NCBI GenBank assembly: GCA_036268425.1
Contig: DATAUE010000043.1
Coordinates: 1 to 64,000, forward strand
Direction of reading: 5' to 3'
Source: DATARH01 sp036268425
GTDB taxonomy: Bacteria; Pseudomonadota; Alphaproteobacteria; ATCC43930; CGMCC-115725
Length of the DNA: 64,000 nt
In this document: positions 35,766 to 43,990 of the stretch, one piece after another
How positions within the stretch are numbered: position 1 is the first letter of the stretch
How the letters are laid out: the number at the start of each line of letters is the position of its first letter
Notes under the pieces: generated by a model
Told to the model about the DNA's origin: nothing
The model's input: only the letters and a program-made list of their open reading frames with translations
Database searches by the model: none
Made by a program: the position numbers and the translations under genes

Positions 35766-37475
35766 TTGACCATCGAAAAGGACCTGCCGCCCGATCGCGC
35801 CGATTGGACCTTTGGCGACCTGGTGTATTGGCATTTCTTCCGCTACGGAACGCGGCCTACTGGAAACCCGGAGCGGCCTCAAGGTCGTAAATGGAATCGC
35901 GGGAAAGTCTGTTCAGAACTCAAGATTTCCGACAGAACCTTACGCAATTGGATCGGCGACAAAACCCGACCCCGCAAGGAATTTCCCGTCCTTCTCGAGG
36001 AGTTGTTCGGCGCCAACGCAGCCTACGATAGTTGGCGCAAAGAGCTCATCGCCGCCCATGCGGAAAGACGGAATTCGCTGCCGATGTCCGTCTGGCGCAA
36101 GCTGTCGCGGGTCATGCGGAGTGAGCATCAACGGCTTCACCTGGTCGGAGGTCTGCGGGCCATATTTCCCGGCGCCATCTCAGGCCTAGGTCAGGAAGCA
36201 CGGGCGAACGCCATGGTTCCCGGTTCAGCTGTTGACGCCGACGTCGTTGCAAAAGGATCATCTTCCGAGGAGCATGGCGCACCTGCTGTGCGTGGCGGAA
36301 ACGAGGGCTTGAGCACCCGGGAATTGTCCCCAAGCACAGCCGAAATCGACGTTTCCCGGCCGCGGAGCGGAGGTGAGGAGCGTACGTCGAAGATCGGCGG
36401 CAAAAACACCAACCCGTTTCAGGAGCCGATCGATGCAGAATTCGAGGAGATCCTGCTTCAGGTGCATCCTCAGCCGCCCGGATCGGCGCCATCCACATCC
36501 GTTCGTCGTGTGCTGGTGGGCACGCTCCTCACGACCATCGCGCTGCTGCTCTGGATGTCAGTCCACTCAAATGTGGAAAAACCGTCAGCGCCCGGGACCA
36601 TGATCGGGTCGCGACACGTCCACGCGGATACGTCCGCGTCGGAAACGGAAACCGCTTCGGGGCATATGCGCCAAACTCAAGAAAGTCCGGAGCCACATTC
36701 CAGTCCGCCAGCGTCCGCTACGACGTGGCGAGAAGCACAAGACAAAGAAGCACTGCGCCGTGCCCGTCAGACGCCGGAAGAAGCAGCAGCTGAGAAAATC
36801 GCAGCCTGGGACAAACAGGTGCAGGCGGTAATGAATGCCGGCTTCAGCATCCAGGCGAGTTCGACACTCGAAGGTGGCGACAAGCTTGGGCGAGCACCCG
36901 CTCAAACACCGGAAGCGTGTGCTCGCTCGTGCACAGGCGCGAACTGTAAGGGTTTCACGTTCGAAGAGCAGAGAGGCTTGTGCGATCTGTACACCGGCCC
37001 GGTGCAATTCAGACAGTATGGCCTTGGCTACACCGCCGGCATCCGATCATCGCGGACGAGTGCTGAAGATGTGCTCGTGCCGACAACCAATCGCTCCGCT
37101 TTGCCGATTACAAAAGTACAGGCGACCTCGACAAATCCAGACGATGTAACGCGATGCGCAACCGGTTCGTACAAGGTACCGGGTTTTGATCTTGTCTGCG
37201 ATCGTAAACTCGGAGGAGGCACCACTCTCGGATCTCACAGGCTCTATTTCAAAGTTCAGGACATGAATGAATGCGCCAGTACATGCGATTCAGTGACGCG
37301 CTGCGTCGGCTTTAGTTTTGAAGCCAACGGTCGGCCACCTATGTGTTGGTTATACGGCCCTGGAACTCTTCAAATTAATAAAAGTGGCGGGTCTGTTTCT
37401 GGCTTACGTTGCGCGGGCGTGACCGACAAGCAACGATTGCAGCAGACTGGACCGCTAGCCTGCCCCGCCGGATAA
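35766..37475 (+). CDS. HTH-like, single-pass membrane protein with two PAN/Apple domains
   Basis: A TTG start (AGGAAAG upstream; no in-frame ATG until residue 107) gives 569 residues. The N-terminus has GRKWNRGKVCSELKISDRTL and RNWIGDKTRPRKEFPVLLEE, a helix-turn-helix-like module of the kind seen in element-encoded proteins. A hydrophobic segment near residue 245 (VLVGTLLTTIALLLWMSV) is a membrane helix. Outside it are a Ser/Thr/Pro/Glu-rich stalk and two PAN/Apple-like domains with Cys-rich CARSCTGANCKGFTFEEQRG and ECASTCDSVTRCVGFSFEANG. PAN domains bind proteins or carbohydrates. The combination suggests a signal from the cell surface to an inner DNA- or protein-binding module, or an entry-exclusion type protein. 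Function unknown. Confidence 0.65.
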   Translation: MTIEKDLPPDRADWTFGDLVYWHFFRYGTRPTGNPERPQGRKWNRGKVCSELKISDRTLRNWIGDKTRPRKEFPVLLEELFGANAAYDSWRKELIAAHAERRNSLPMSVWRKLSRVMRSEHQRLHLVGGLRAIFPGAISGLGQEARANAMVPGSAVDADVVAKGSSSEEHGAPAVRGGNEGLSTRELSPSTAEIDVSRPRSGGEERTSKIGGKNTNPFQEPIDAEFEEILLQVHPQPPGSAPSTSVRRVLVGTLLTTIALLLWMSVHSNVEKPSAPGTMIGSRHVHADTSASETETASGHMRQTQESPEPHSSPPASATTWREAQDKEALRRARQTPEEAAAEKIAAWDKQVQAVMNAGFSIQASSTLEGGDKLGRAPAQTPEACARSCTGANCKGFTFEEQRGLCDLYTGPVQFRQYGLGYTAGIRSSRTSAEDVLVPTTNRSALPITKVQATSTNPDDVTRCATGSYKVPGFDLVCDRKLGGGTTLGSHRLYFKVQDMNECASTCDSVTRCVGFSFEANGRPPMCWLYGPGTLQINKSGGSVSGLRCAGVTDKQRLQQTGPLACPAG

Positions 37476-37721
37476 CTAAGATAAAGGCTCCACCGATTAT
37501 ACCCTTGTCCAACAAAGGAAGCTGAGCAGCAGAAATTTTTTAAAGAAAAGGCGGTGGCTGTCTTTAATCAGCGATGCTGATAGAAAGGACAGTCAGCTCA
37601 TTCCGCGTTCTGGGCGTCGAGAAATCTTAAGTACGATGTGGAGAGCCATGACAATGTGCTCTTGGCTTCGCTGCAGAATGGGCAGATATCGATCGCGATT
37701 GTCACCCATCCAAGTGCCAGC

Positions 37722-38039
37722 ATGTCACAGCAACGAGATTTCCAGCATCTGCCTCTCATTGAACGTATACAGCGCGCCTTAGTGCTGTTGGCTTATTTCA
37801 TCGAATTCGATGGCGACGTTCATATAGCGATGTATGAGCAATTTGAAAAAGAACTCGAGGCTCTTAAGCAACGAGAAGACACGAAAGCTCGCGCTCGCCA
37901 TCTCTTGAAGGCTTATGGCGAATTGGCGGGACTTCAGGTCGGATTCGGTGACGTGGCCTCCAAGTTCGTAACAGATACGGCGCCGAACGAAATCATCGTT
38001 GTACCTGCCGGTCGTTTGGCAGAGGCGGTTTTGAAATGA
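37722..38039 (+). CDS. Hypothetical protein upstream of the integrase, first of a pair
   Basis: The ATG at 37722 (MSQQRDFQHLPLIERIQRAL) is preferred; a GTG at 37638 would add 28 residues. The protein is helical: LVLLAYFIEFDGDVHIAMYE then QFEKELEALKQREDTKARAR. The end, NEIIVVPAGRLAEAVLK, is hydrophobic. It overlaps the next gene by four bases (ATGA), so they are coupled. The two-gene format resembles a small regulatory or toxin-antitoxin pair, but no known family was recognised. Confidence 0.55.
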   Translation: MSQQRDFQHLPLIERIQRALVLLAYFIEFDGDVHIAMYEQFEKELEALKQREDTKARARHLLKAYGELAGLQVGFGDVASKFVTDTAPNEIIVVPAGRLAEAVLK

Positions 38040-38302
38040 TCGTCCCACCACCGCCCTTCCGCCTCGCTGCCGCCCAGCTGAACCGCAAACCTATCGGAGC
38101 GGTTCCTGCTCATATCAGTCTCTGGCAGGAGTTTGGCGCCAGCGGCCTTCAGCTTGTCTATGTGGTTGACCTTAGCGTCGCTACGGTGAGCCCTCGCCCA
38201 ATGCCGCGTCTCATAGAACGGTCTCCCGAATGGTTCGCGGAGCGGTTCATACCGACGCGGCGACAGCTGCGCCGGCGCTCTCGAAAAAATCGCTATCGTT
38301 GA
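38036..38302 (+). CDS. Hypothetical protein, second of the pair
   Basis: ATG at 38036 overlaps the upstream stop. The 88 residues are Pro-rich at the start (MIVPPPPFRLAAAQLNRKPI), have a Trp-containing middle (HISLWQEFGASGLQLVYVVD) and a strongly basic end (FIPTRRQLRRRSRKNRYR). The basic tail might bind nucleic acid. No known family. It ends 10 bases from the convergent integrase. Confidence 0.5.
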   Translation: MIVPPPPFRLAAAQLNRKPIGAVPAHISLWQEFGASGLQLVYVVDLSVATVSPRPMPRLIERSPEWFAERFIPTRRQLRRRSRKNRYR

Positions 38303-38312
38303 AGCGCAGCTT

Positions 38313-39623
38313 CTATAGCTGCGGGGGCGGCGTGAAGGCGATTTGCTCCAGGTACTTAAGCTTAAGTTCGAGCGGTGGGCCTTTTCCGTATTTCGGCTTA
38401 TAGGTCTTATGGCCCATGAGACTGTCGATCAGGCTATCCGGCGCTTCAGCTGCTACCAGGCGGTCTTTGAAGCTGTGACGCAGTGAGTAGACCGTATGAT
38501 CTCTCGTTGGTCGCAAACCATTCTCGGTCAGAAACTTGTTTAGCGTTCCCGATAAGCTCGAGGACTTGTCACGGTAACGCGGAAAACCCTTCGGACGCAG
38601 TTTCATTGCCTGCAACGCGACACCGACGAGGGGGATCTCACGTTCAGAGTCATTGGTCTTCAATCGGCGCCCATCAGGCTGCACTTTCACATACGGGATT
38701 GCCGCCTCGAGGTGGATCGCGGTGGGCTGCAGATTGACGACCTCCGACGGCCGCATGCCGGTTTCCGTCACGACATAGAGAACGAGACGAGCGTCTTCGT
38801 TTAGACCCTCAAGCGTGCTGCCATCCAAAAAGCGCGTCTGAATGAATGAGGGATCATACGGGCTACGTGATTTTTCGATCTCGCCGCGCAGGCGAAGCCC
38901 CTTGAAAATATCCGGCACGTTTAGCCGCCGGCGCACACTCACATCCTTCAACATCCGGCTGAGCTGACCGATATCCTTGTTCGCGGTTTTGGCGTTGGCC
39001 TCGCCGCAGACGACACGATTGCGCCACCAGTCGGCATAGTCCAGCGCGTCACCGTCGGTCAGCTCGGTTACCGATTTGTCGCCGATCAAACCCACAAACC
39101 GTTCAACCGCGCGCACTCGGCCATTTTTCCAGATGCGTATCTGATCCGGCGACAGACTCTTGATCTCGTCACCGATGACCGCCTGGTACTCTTCGAACAG
39201 CCGCGACAGATCAAAGGCAGGGCGCTTTTCGGTTCCCAACAATGCTGCGCGGGCGGTGGGGTCGTTGGTGAGGCCTTTGACAACGAGCATCTCCAGCCGT
39301 TCGAGGCGCTTCTCCGGCGGAGCCGCGACCAGCACATCATTTTCGATATAGTCGAAGCCAATCGAACGCGCGTGTTGCCGCGCCTGATCGTAGCGCGATA
39401 ACTCAGCGGTTCGGCCGGCGCCGCAGCTCTGCTGCCACAGCAGTTCGAGCTCCTGATTGAGTCTCTGCGCGACCCGGACGGCACGACGTCCGGTCCGATC
39501 ATCACGGACCTTGATCTTGGTCGAGTGCTTGATAATGCCGCGTCGATCGACCTCGGCGAACTCGCGCGGAACGCGACGGACGAAGTGCCACATGCCATGG
39601 CGGCGGGTTAGAAAATCGGGCAT
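38313..39623 (-). CDS. int: Site-specific tyrosine integrase
   Basis: The start is the ATG giving MPDFLTRRHGMWHFVRRVPR, a typical integrase opening (DUF6538-like); a longer frame adds 30 residues. The catalytic domain shows the first Arg in ETGMRPSEVVNL, His and Arg in HTVYSLRHSFKDRL, the second His in LMGHKTYKP and the probable nucleophile Tyr in KYGKGPP. The gene is next to the tRNA-Gly 3' end, the likely attachment site, and it is oriented away from it. It inserts and excises the element by recombining the tRNA 3' end with the element's att site. Confidence 0.93.
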   Translation of the reverse strand: MPDFLTRRHGMWHFVRRVPREFAEVDRRGIIKHSTKIKVRDDRTGRRAVRVAQRLNQELELLWQQSCGAGRTAELSRYDQARQHARSIGFDYIENDVLVAAPPEKRLERLEMLVVKGLTNDPTARAALLGTEKRPAFDLSRLFEEYQAVIGDEIKSLSPDQIRIWKNGRVRAVERFVGLIGDKSVTELTDGDALDYADWWRNRVVCGEANAKTANKDIGQLSRMLKDVSVRRRLNVPDIFKGLRLRGEIEKSRSPYDPSFIQTRFLDGSTLEGLNEDARLVLYVVTETGMRPSEVVNLQPTAIHLEAAIPYVKVQPDGRRLKTNDSEREIPLVGVALQAMKLRPKGFPRYRDKSSSLSGTLNKFLTENGLRPTRDHTVYSLRHSFKDRLVAAEAPDSLIDSLMGHKTYKPKYGKGPPLELKLKYLEQIAFTPPPQL

Positions 39624-39768
39624 GGGAGCGACGCGCTGTTGGACGTTTTGTTGGACAGAATGCCCAGATGGCCGAGGCGCGTCGAAGCGCGCCAGGCCGT
39701 GCAAGACGACCAAAGCGTAGCAGCCGATCCCGGCTGTCCCGTTGGAATAATTGGTATTTTCAATTTTT

Positions 39769-39789
39769 GTGCCCTCCGGTGAAGGGCAC
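39769..39789. other. Hairpin between integrase and tRNA-Gly
   Basis: GTGCCCT/AGGGCAC, 7-base perfect arms with a 7-base loop, in the 225-base spacer between the integrase start and the tRNA 3' end. No T-run follows on either strand, so it is not a clear terminator. It could be a binding site for integration factors. Confidence 0.4.
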
Positions 39790-39848
39790 TTCAGCGAACC
39801 AATCGCGCTAATTATTTGGAGCGGGCGAAGCGCTCTGGTTTAGCGGGG

Positions 39849-39922
39849 TGGAGCGGGTGAAGGGAATCGAACCCTCGTCGTAAGCTTGGGAAGCTTCTGC
39901 TCTGCCATTGAGCTACACCCGC
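39849..39922 (-). tRNA. tRNA-Gly (anticodon CCC)
   Basis: The minus strand reads GCGGGTG (acceptor), a GCTC/GAGC D-stem, anticodon loop TTCCCAA giving CCC, and T-loop TTCGATT, ending CACCCGC-T-CCA with the CCA encoded. The 27-43 position is a G-A mismatch, otherwise the cloverleaf is complete. It is the insertion site of the mobile element to its lower-coordinate side; its 3' end faces the integrase gene. Confidence 0.93.
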
Positions 39923-40171
39923 GACTTCAACGCTTCACGATTATGTCGCACGGCGCCGATCGGCGCTGTTTCGCGCCAGCCGGAAATTTAGCCGCTCCTC
40001 TCGGGACCTGCAAGCAGGCGTACGACAGGAGGGCCTTAGGGCGCGTTCCTCTTGCCATTCCACAGCACGATCGCCGCGGGTCCGAATATTCACAATCCTG
40101 TGATCTCGCTCACACGTCTAGCGATGCCTGCGGAGCAATATTGCCGGGTCTCCGTGGCAAAGGAGCCGGCG
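39923..40171. other. Intergenic region after the tRNA
   Basis: About 250 bases: the promoter of the tRNA gene and the leader of the small gene at 40172 must lie here. Nothing else was recognised. Confidence 0.4.
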
Positions 40172-40327
40172 ATGTACGCAATGGAAATCTCTGCGCTTGG
40201 CAAGGCGTGGGTGGTGACGATGGTTGCGATCTGCCTTCTCTCTGCAGCGCTCGTGACCTTCCGGATCTGTAGCAGCGGCGTCTTTCTTCGCGCACTTGAG
40301 GATACACTGGTCAGTGAACCCATCTAA
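40172..40327 (+). CDS. Small membrane protein (51 residues)
   Basis: An AAAGGAG site precedes the ATG by seven to eight bases. The peptide MYAMEISALGKAWVVTMVAI, then CLLSAALVTFRICSSG, forms one membrane segment and a short polar tail. The upstream open frame to 40052 has no such site. It is probably a single-pass inner membrane peptide. Function unknown. Confidence 0.5.
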   Translation: MYAMEISALGKAWVVTMVAICLLSAALVTFRICSSGVFLRALEDTLVSEPI

Positions 40328-40376
40328 TTTACTTGCTGCGAACACGGCGCCGCGGTCAAGCTGACCCCATCCGGCG

Positions 40377-41918
40377 TCAATGCGGCAACCGCCGGTCGCT
40401 ATTGCGACTTTGCTGCAGCAGCGGCAACAGCAGCAGCGACAACAGGATCAGCAGGCCGACAAGAATCCAGGCGTCATTGAAAGCCGCAGTCAGCCCCGCG
40501 CGTTCGATCAGCGGCGTTACAAACTCGCGCGTCTGCTGATCAATGCCGCCGATCGGCGCCCCGGTGAACTGATCGGCCGGCAACCCGACGAACCGCGCGG
40601 CAGCGATGTCGCCTCTCATTAGCCGCGCGGCGAGCGCCTTGGAATGCACAGGCGCGCGGTTTTCCAGCACCGTATCGATCAGCGCGAGACCGATCGCGCC
40701 GCCCAGGTTGCGCATCAGATTGAACAGGCCGCTGGCGTTCGGCACCTGCGCCGGCGAAAATTTGTCGAGCGCCAGCGCCGTGGTCGGTAGCAGGCAAAGC
40801 ATCAGCGCCGCACCGCGCGCGGCTTGCTGCCAGCAGAGCGCCCAGAAATCCGCCGCCGGAGTCATAAAGCCGTTACCGATAAAACCGATCGCCAGCAATC
40901 CATAGCCAAACGCCGTCAACAGCCGCGCGTCCGTGCGGCGTTCGAGCCACGCCGCGACCGGCGTCGCGATCAGCTGCGCGGCGCCGGTCACCATCATAAC
41001 CATTCCAATTTCCAGCGCCGTGTGCAGCCGCACCAGCCCGAGAAACAGCGGCAGCAGGTAACAGGCGCCGTAAAGCCCGACGCCAAGAACGAAACTAAAC
41101 CAGCAGCCGAAGACAAAATTTCGGTTTCGAAATGCGCCAAGGTCGATCAGCGCCCCTTCGGCATGGCGGCAGCGCCAGAAAAATGTGAAACCGCCGATGC
41201 CGCATATCGTCATCAGCGACAGTATTTCCCCGTCGTCCCAGCCGCGATGCGGCGCCTCTTTCAAGACGACTTCGAGGGTGGCCAGAAAGACCGCGAGCAC
41301 CGGCATCGCGAGCAGATCGACCGATCGGAACAGGCGCCAGACGGGAGGATCGCCGCCGACCGCCAGGGCAACCAGCAGCGCAACCGCGATGCCCGGCGGC
41401 ACGTTGATCAGAAACAGCCAGTGCCACGAATATTGATCGGTGACAAATCCACCAACGGTCGGGCCGAGCGTCGGCGCCAGCATCGCCAACACCCCGGCAA
41501 GCATCGTCGCGCGCACGCGCGCGGTTCCATCGAACATCACAAAGACCGCAGAGAACACCAGCGGGATCAGCGCCCCGCCACACAACCCCTGCACCGCCCG
41601 AGCCGCCACCAACGACCAGAAACCGGTTGAGGCGGCACATCCAACGCTGGCCGCGGTAAAGCCCGACACGCAGGCCACAAACGACCAGCGGAGCGACATC
41701 ATGCGAGTCAGCCAGCCGGTCAGCGGAATGGCGACGATCTCGGCCATCAGATAAGCCGTCTGGACCCAGCTCAGACGGTCGAGTTCGATGTACAGCCCGG
41801 CCTGGATATCAGGCAGCGAGCTCGCGACGATCTGGATGTCGAGAACCGCCATGAACATGCCGACGCTCATGGCGCCAAACCCCACCCATGTTCTCGCGGA
41901 AACACGAGGTGGGATCAT
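40377..41918 (-). CDS. DHA2-family MFS efflux transporter (EmrB/QacA type)
   Basis: The 513 residues contain about 14 membrane segments. DHA2 signatures are visible: MFMAVLDIQIVASSLPDI (first helix with the Asp), WVQTAYLMAEIVAIPLTGWL, RAVQGLCGGALIPL and the motif C-like segment APTLGPTVGGFVTD. It would export drugs or other amphipathic compounds by proton exchange across the inner membrane. No periplasmic adaptor (EmrA) gene lies beside it. The C-terminus is hydrophobic and then basic. The gene stands alone after the mobile element. Confidence 0.92.
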   Translation of the reverse strand: MIPPRVSARTWVGFGAMSVGMFMAVLDIQIVASSLPDIQAGLYIELDRLSWVQTAYLMAEIVAIPLTGWLTRMMSLRWSFVACVSGFTAASVGCAASTGFWSLVAARAVQGLCGGALIPLVFSAVFVMFDGTARVRATMLAGVLAMLAPTLGPTVGGFVTDQYSWHWLFLINVPPGIAVALLVALAVGGDPPVWRLFRSVDLLAMPVLAVFLATLEVVLKEAPHRGWDDGEILSLMTICGIGGFTFFWRCRHAEGALIDLGAFRNRNFVFGCWFSFVLGVGLYGACYLLPLFLGLVRLHTALEIGMVMMVTGAAQLIATPVAAWLERRTDARLLTAFGYGLLAIGFIGNGFMTPAADFWALCWQQAARGAALMLCLLPTTALALDKFSPAQVPNASGLFNLMRNLGGAIGLALIDTVLENRAPVHSKALAARLMRGDIAAARFVGLPADQFTGAPIGGIDQQTREFVTPLIERAGLTAAFNDAWILVGLLILLSLLLLPLLQQSRNSDRRLPH

Positions 41919-42008
41919 CGTCGAGAACAGGGCCTGTTTGTGGTCCCCGGCGCTTTCGCCGTCATCTGGTCGACGTGGAAGCGCCGCCGGGAAGCCGCCG
42001 AACCTCGT

Positions 42009-42914
42009 TCAATGTCCGCGCAGCTTGTACCAAGGATGAGGATTGCCGGGCACCTTGACGCGCAACGTGTAGACAGACGTGTGCGCACAGCACAACAGCG
42101 TCCGCAGGTCGGGCCCGCCAAATGCAAAATTTACCGCCTGTTCGGGCCATTTGATGATGCCGACGCGCTTCCCGTCAGGGGCCATCACCCAGATGCCGCC
42201 CGGCCCGGTGCAATATACCCGGCCATCGGCGTCGACCTTCAGGCCGTCGGGAATTCCCGGCTCAACGCCTTCATTCAGATCGGCGAAGATGCTCCGCCCG
42301 ACCATAGTGCCGGCGGCATCGAGCTTGATCGCGTGGATGTATTTCGACGAGCGGGTGTTTGCGACATACATCGTGCGTTCGTCAGGCGACAATGCGAGCC
42401 CGTTCGGATACTCGCAATGCGCGAGTATGCTTAATCCACCATCGGGCGCCAGCCGGTAAACACACGCACCGTCCCACAGGTTATCGTCGCCGTCACGTCC
42501 TGGAATCTCGCGTTCGTGATAGGCGCGGCGTTTATCGGGGTCCGTGAAATAAAGGCAGCCGTTCGAATGGCAAATCACGTCATTGGGGCGATTGAAACGA
42601 CCGCCTTTGTAGTTGTCGACCAGCGATTCGACCTTCCCGTCGGCGCTCATCCGCGTCACCCGCCGGTCGTCGCCTTCGCACACGATCAACCGGCCCTGCA
42701 AATCGAATGTCGTGCCGTTGCCGCCGATGGTCGTCCTGACAACTTCCGGCTCTTTTCCGGGTGTCAGGCGAAAGAGCTTGTTCTGACGAATGTCGACGAA
42801 ATACCAGAACCCCTCTGGATGCCATAACGGGCCTTCGGTAAAAACAAAGCCGGTGGCAAGACGCTCGGCCTCCGTCGTTTCGAGCAATTCGGGCAGATAA
42901 TTGGCGGCGGGCAT
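42009..42914 (-). CDS. SMP-30/gluconolactonase-family protein
   Basis: 301 residues with the six-bladed propeller repeats of the SMP-30/LRE family: ATGFVFTEGPLWHPEGFWYF (metal-binding Glu), GRFNRPNDVICHSNGCLYFT (Asn-Asp), CEYPNGLALSPDERTMYVAN (Asn) and DGLKVDADGRVYCTG. It probably hydrolyses a sugar lactone or related ester with a divalent metal. AAGGAG lies upstream of the ATG. No signal peptide is present, so it is cytoplasmic. The downstream neighbour is the MFS pump on the same strand, 90 bases away. Confidence 0.9.
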   Translation of the reverse strand: MPAANYLPELLETTEAERLATGFVFTEGPLWHPEGFWYFVDIRQNKLFRLTPGKEPEVVRTTIGGNGTTFDLQGRLIVCEGDDRRVTRMSADGKVESLVDNYKGGRFNRPNDVICHSNGCLYFTDPDKRRAYHEREIPGRDGDDNLWDGACVYRLAPDGGLSILAHCEYPNGLALSPDERTMYVANTRSSKYIHAIKLDAAGTMVGRSIFADLNEGVEPGIPDGLKVDADGRVYCTGPGGIWVMAPDGKRVGIIKWPEQAVNFAFGGPDLRTLLCCAHTSVYTLRVKVPGNPHPWYKLRGH

Positions 42915-43208
42915 TTTACACTCCTTACGTCGGGCGGCCGGACGCCGGGCAGGCCGGACTTGCGAAAACCAATCTTATCGAAGGGCGTCGTATTGCGGCG
43001 CGATTTTGGCCGACAACGGCCGCGCTCGCCAGGGGTCTTCCTCCTCCGGTCCGGGCCCGTCGCGTGCCGCGGCGATGCCCGCCGGACGCGTGATCGAAGC
43101 GCGACGGCGGCATCACGACACATAGGCATTGCGCCAATCGCAGTCTCGACATTGACGGCGACGCGCAAGCGCAACAGTATTGAGCAACAATTTTTACCGA
43201 GGCGCACC
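42915..43208. other. Divergent intergenic region between the SMP-30 and cold-shock genes
   Basis: About 290 bases that should carry both promoters and the 5' leader of the cold-shock gene. An open frame on the plus strand runs through it in frame with the cold-shock protein, but the GTG at 43209 has the better ribosome site. Confidence 0.4.
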
Positions 43209-43856
43209 GTGCGTAAAGATCGAGAGTCCCGTCGGCCTCAGCGGCGAGGCTTTGATGACGACAATTATTCGCCGCCCAGCTACTCATCGCCGAGCTATTC
43301 GCCGGCAGGTAATTTCGGGTCCGCACCTCGCGGAGGCGGCGGCGGCCGCTTCGAGGCGGCGCCGAGCGGACCGGCCGTGCGGGCTACCGTAAAGTGGTAC
43401 AATCCGGACAAAGGCTTTGGCTTTGTCGGGCTTGCGGATGGCAGCGACGCCTTCCTGCATGTCAGCACAGTCGAGCGCAGCGGCAACAGCAGCGTACCGG
43501 CGGGGGCAACCCTCGAGGTGCGCGTCGCGCCGGGGCAAAAGGGTGCCCAGGTCACCGAGATCGTGAGTATCGATGCCAGCACGGCGCTCGCCGAGCCGCC
43601 GCGGCGTCCGCGGCCGGAACGATCGTTCGTGCCATCCGATCAGGCCGCGGTCGAGGAGATTGGTACGGTGAAGTGGTACAACCCTGAGAAAGGGTTTGGC
43701 TTCATCGTCCGGGATCGTGGCGGCAAAGATATTTTCGTGCACGCCTCGGCGCTGAACCGCGGCGGCCTGAGCGAACTGGCGGAAGGCCAGCGCGTTGCCG
43801 TCGATATGATCGAGGGCGGCAAGGGGCCGGAAGCGGTCGCTATCCGGCTCCTTTAA
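43209..43856 (+). CDS. Protein with two cold-shock domains
   Basis: A GTG start follows GAGGCGCACC. The first 58 residues are disordered: charged, then SPPSYSSPSYSPAGNFG and a Gly-rich GGGGG run. Two cold-shock domains follow: ATVKWYNPDKGFGFVGLADG with FLHVSTVERSG (about 60-125), and GTVKWYNPEKGFGFIVRDRG with IFVHASALNRGG (about 150-215). Both have the RNP1 motif KGFGF and an RNP2-like FLHV/IFVHAS. It should bind single-stranded nucleic acid as an RNA chaperone; the double domain is an alphaproteobacterial feature. A perfect hairpin lies 30 bases after the stop. Confidence 0.9.
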   Translation: MRKDRESRRPQRRGFDDDNYSPPSYSSPSYSPAGNFGSAPRGGGGGRFEAAPSGPAVRATVKWYNPDKGFGFVGLADGSDAFLHVSTVERSGNSSVPAGATLEVRVAPGQKGAQVTEIVSIDASTALAEPPRRPRPERSFVPSDQAAVEEIGTVKWYNPEKGFGFIVRDRGGKDIFVHASALNRGGLSELAEGQRVAVDMIEGGKGPEAVAIRLL

Positions 43857-43885
43857 GCGCGACGAACTGTTGCGTACGTCAGATT

Positions 43886-43910
43886 GCCGTCGGCGCAGGG
43901 CGCCGACGGC
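43886..43910. terminator. Hairpin after the cold-shock gene
   Basis: GCCGTCGGCGC and GCGCCGACGGC form a perfect 11-base stem with loop AGG. There is no T-run, so it may be a weak terminator or an mRNA end-stabiliser. Confidence 0.6.
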
Positions 43911-43990
43911 ACGGAGCCGCGTGCCTGAGACCGGCAGCGCCGTGGCGTCACCGGCGCCTCCACGCCTGCCATCTCGGGCATAGCTATCAG

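Noticed and set aside
40824..41630. 268-codon plus-strand frame rich in Arg/Gln/His
   Set aside because: It is the antisense of the MFS transporter; composition is that of an out-of-frame shadow.
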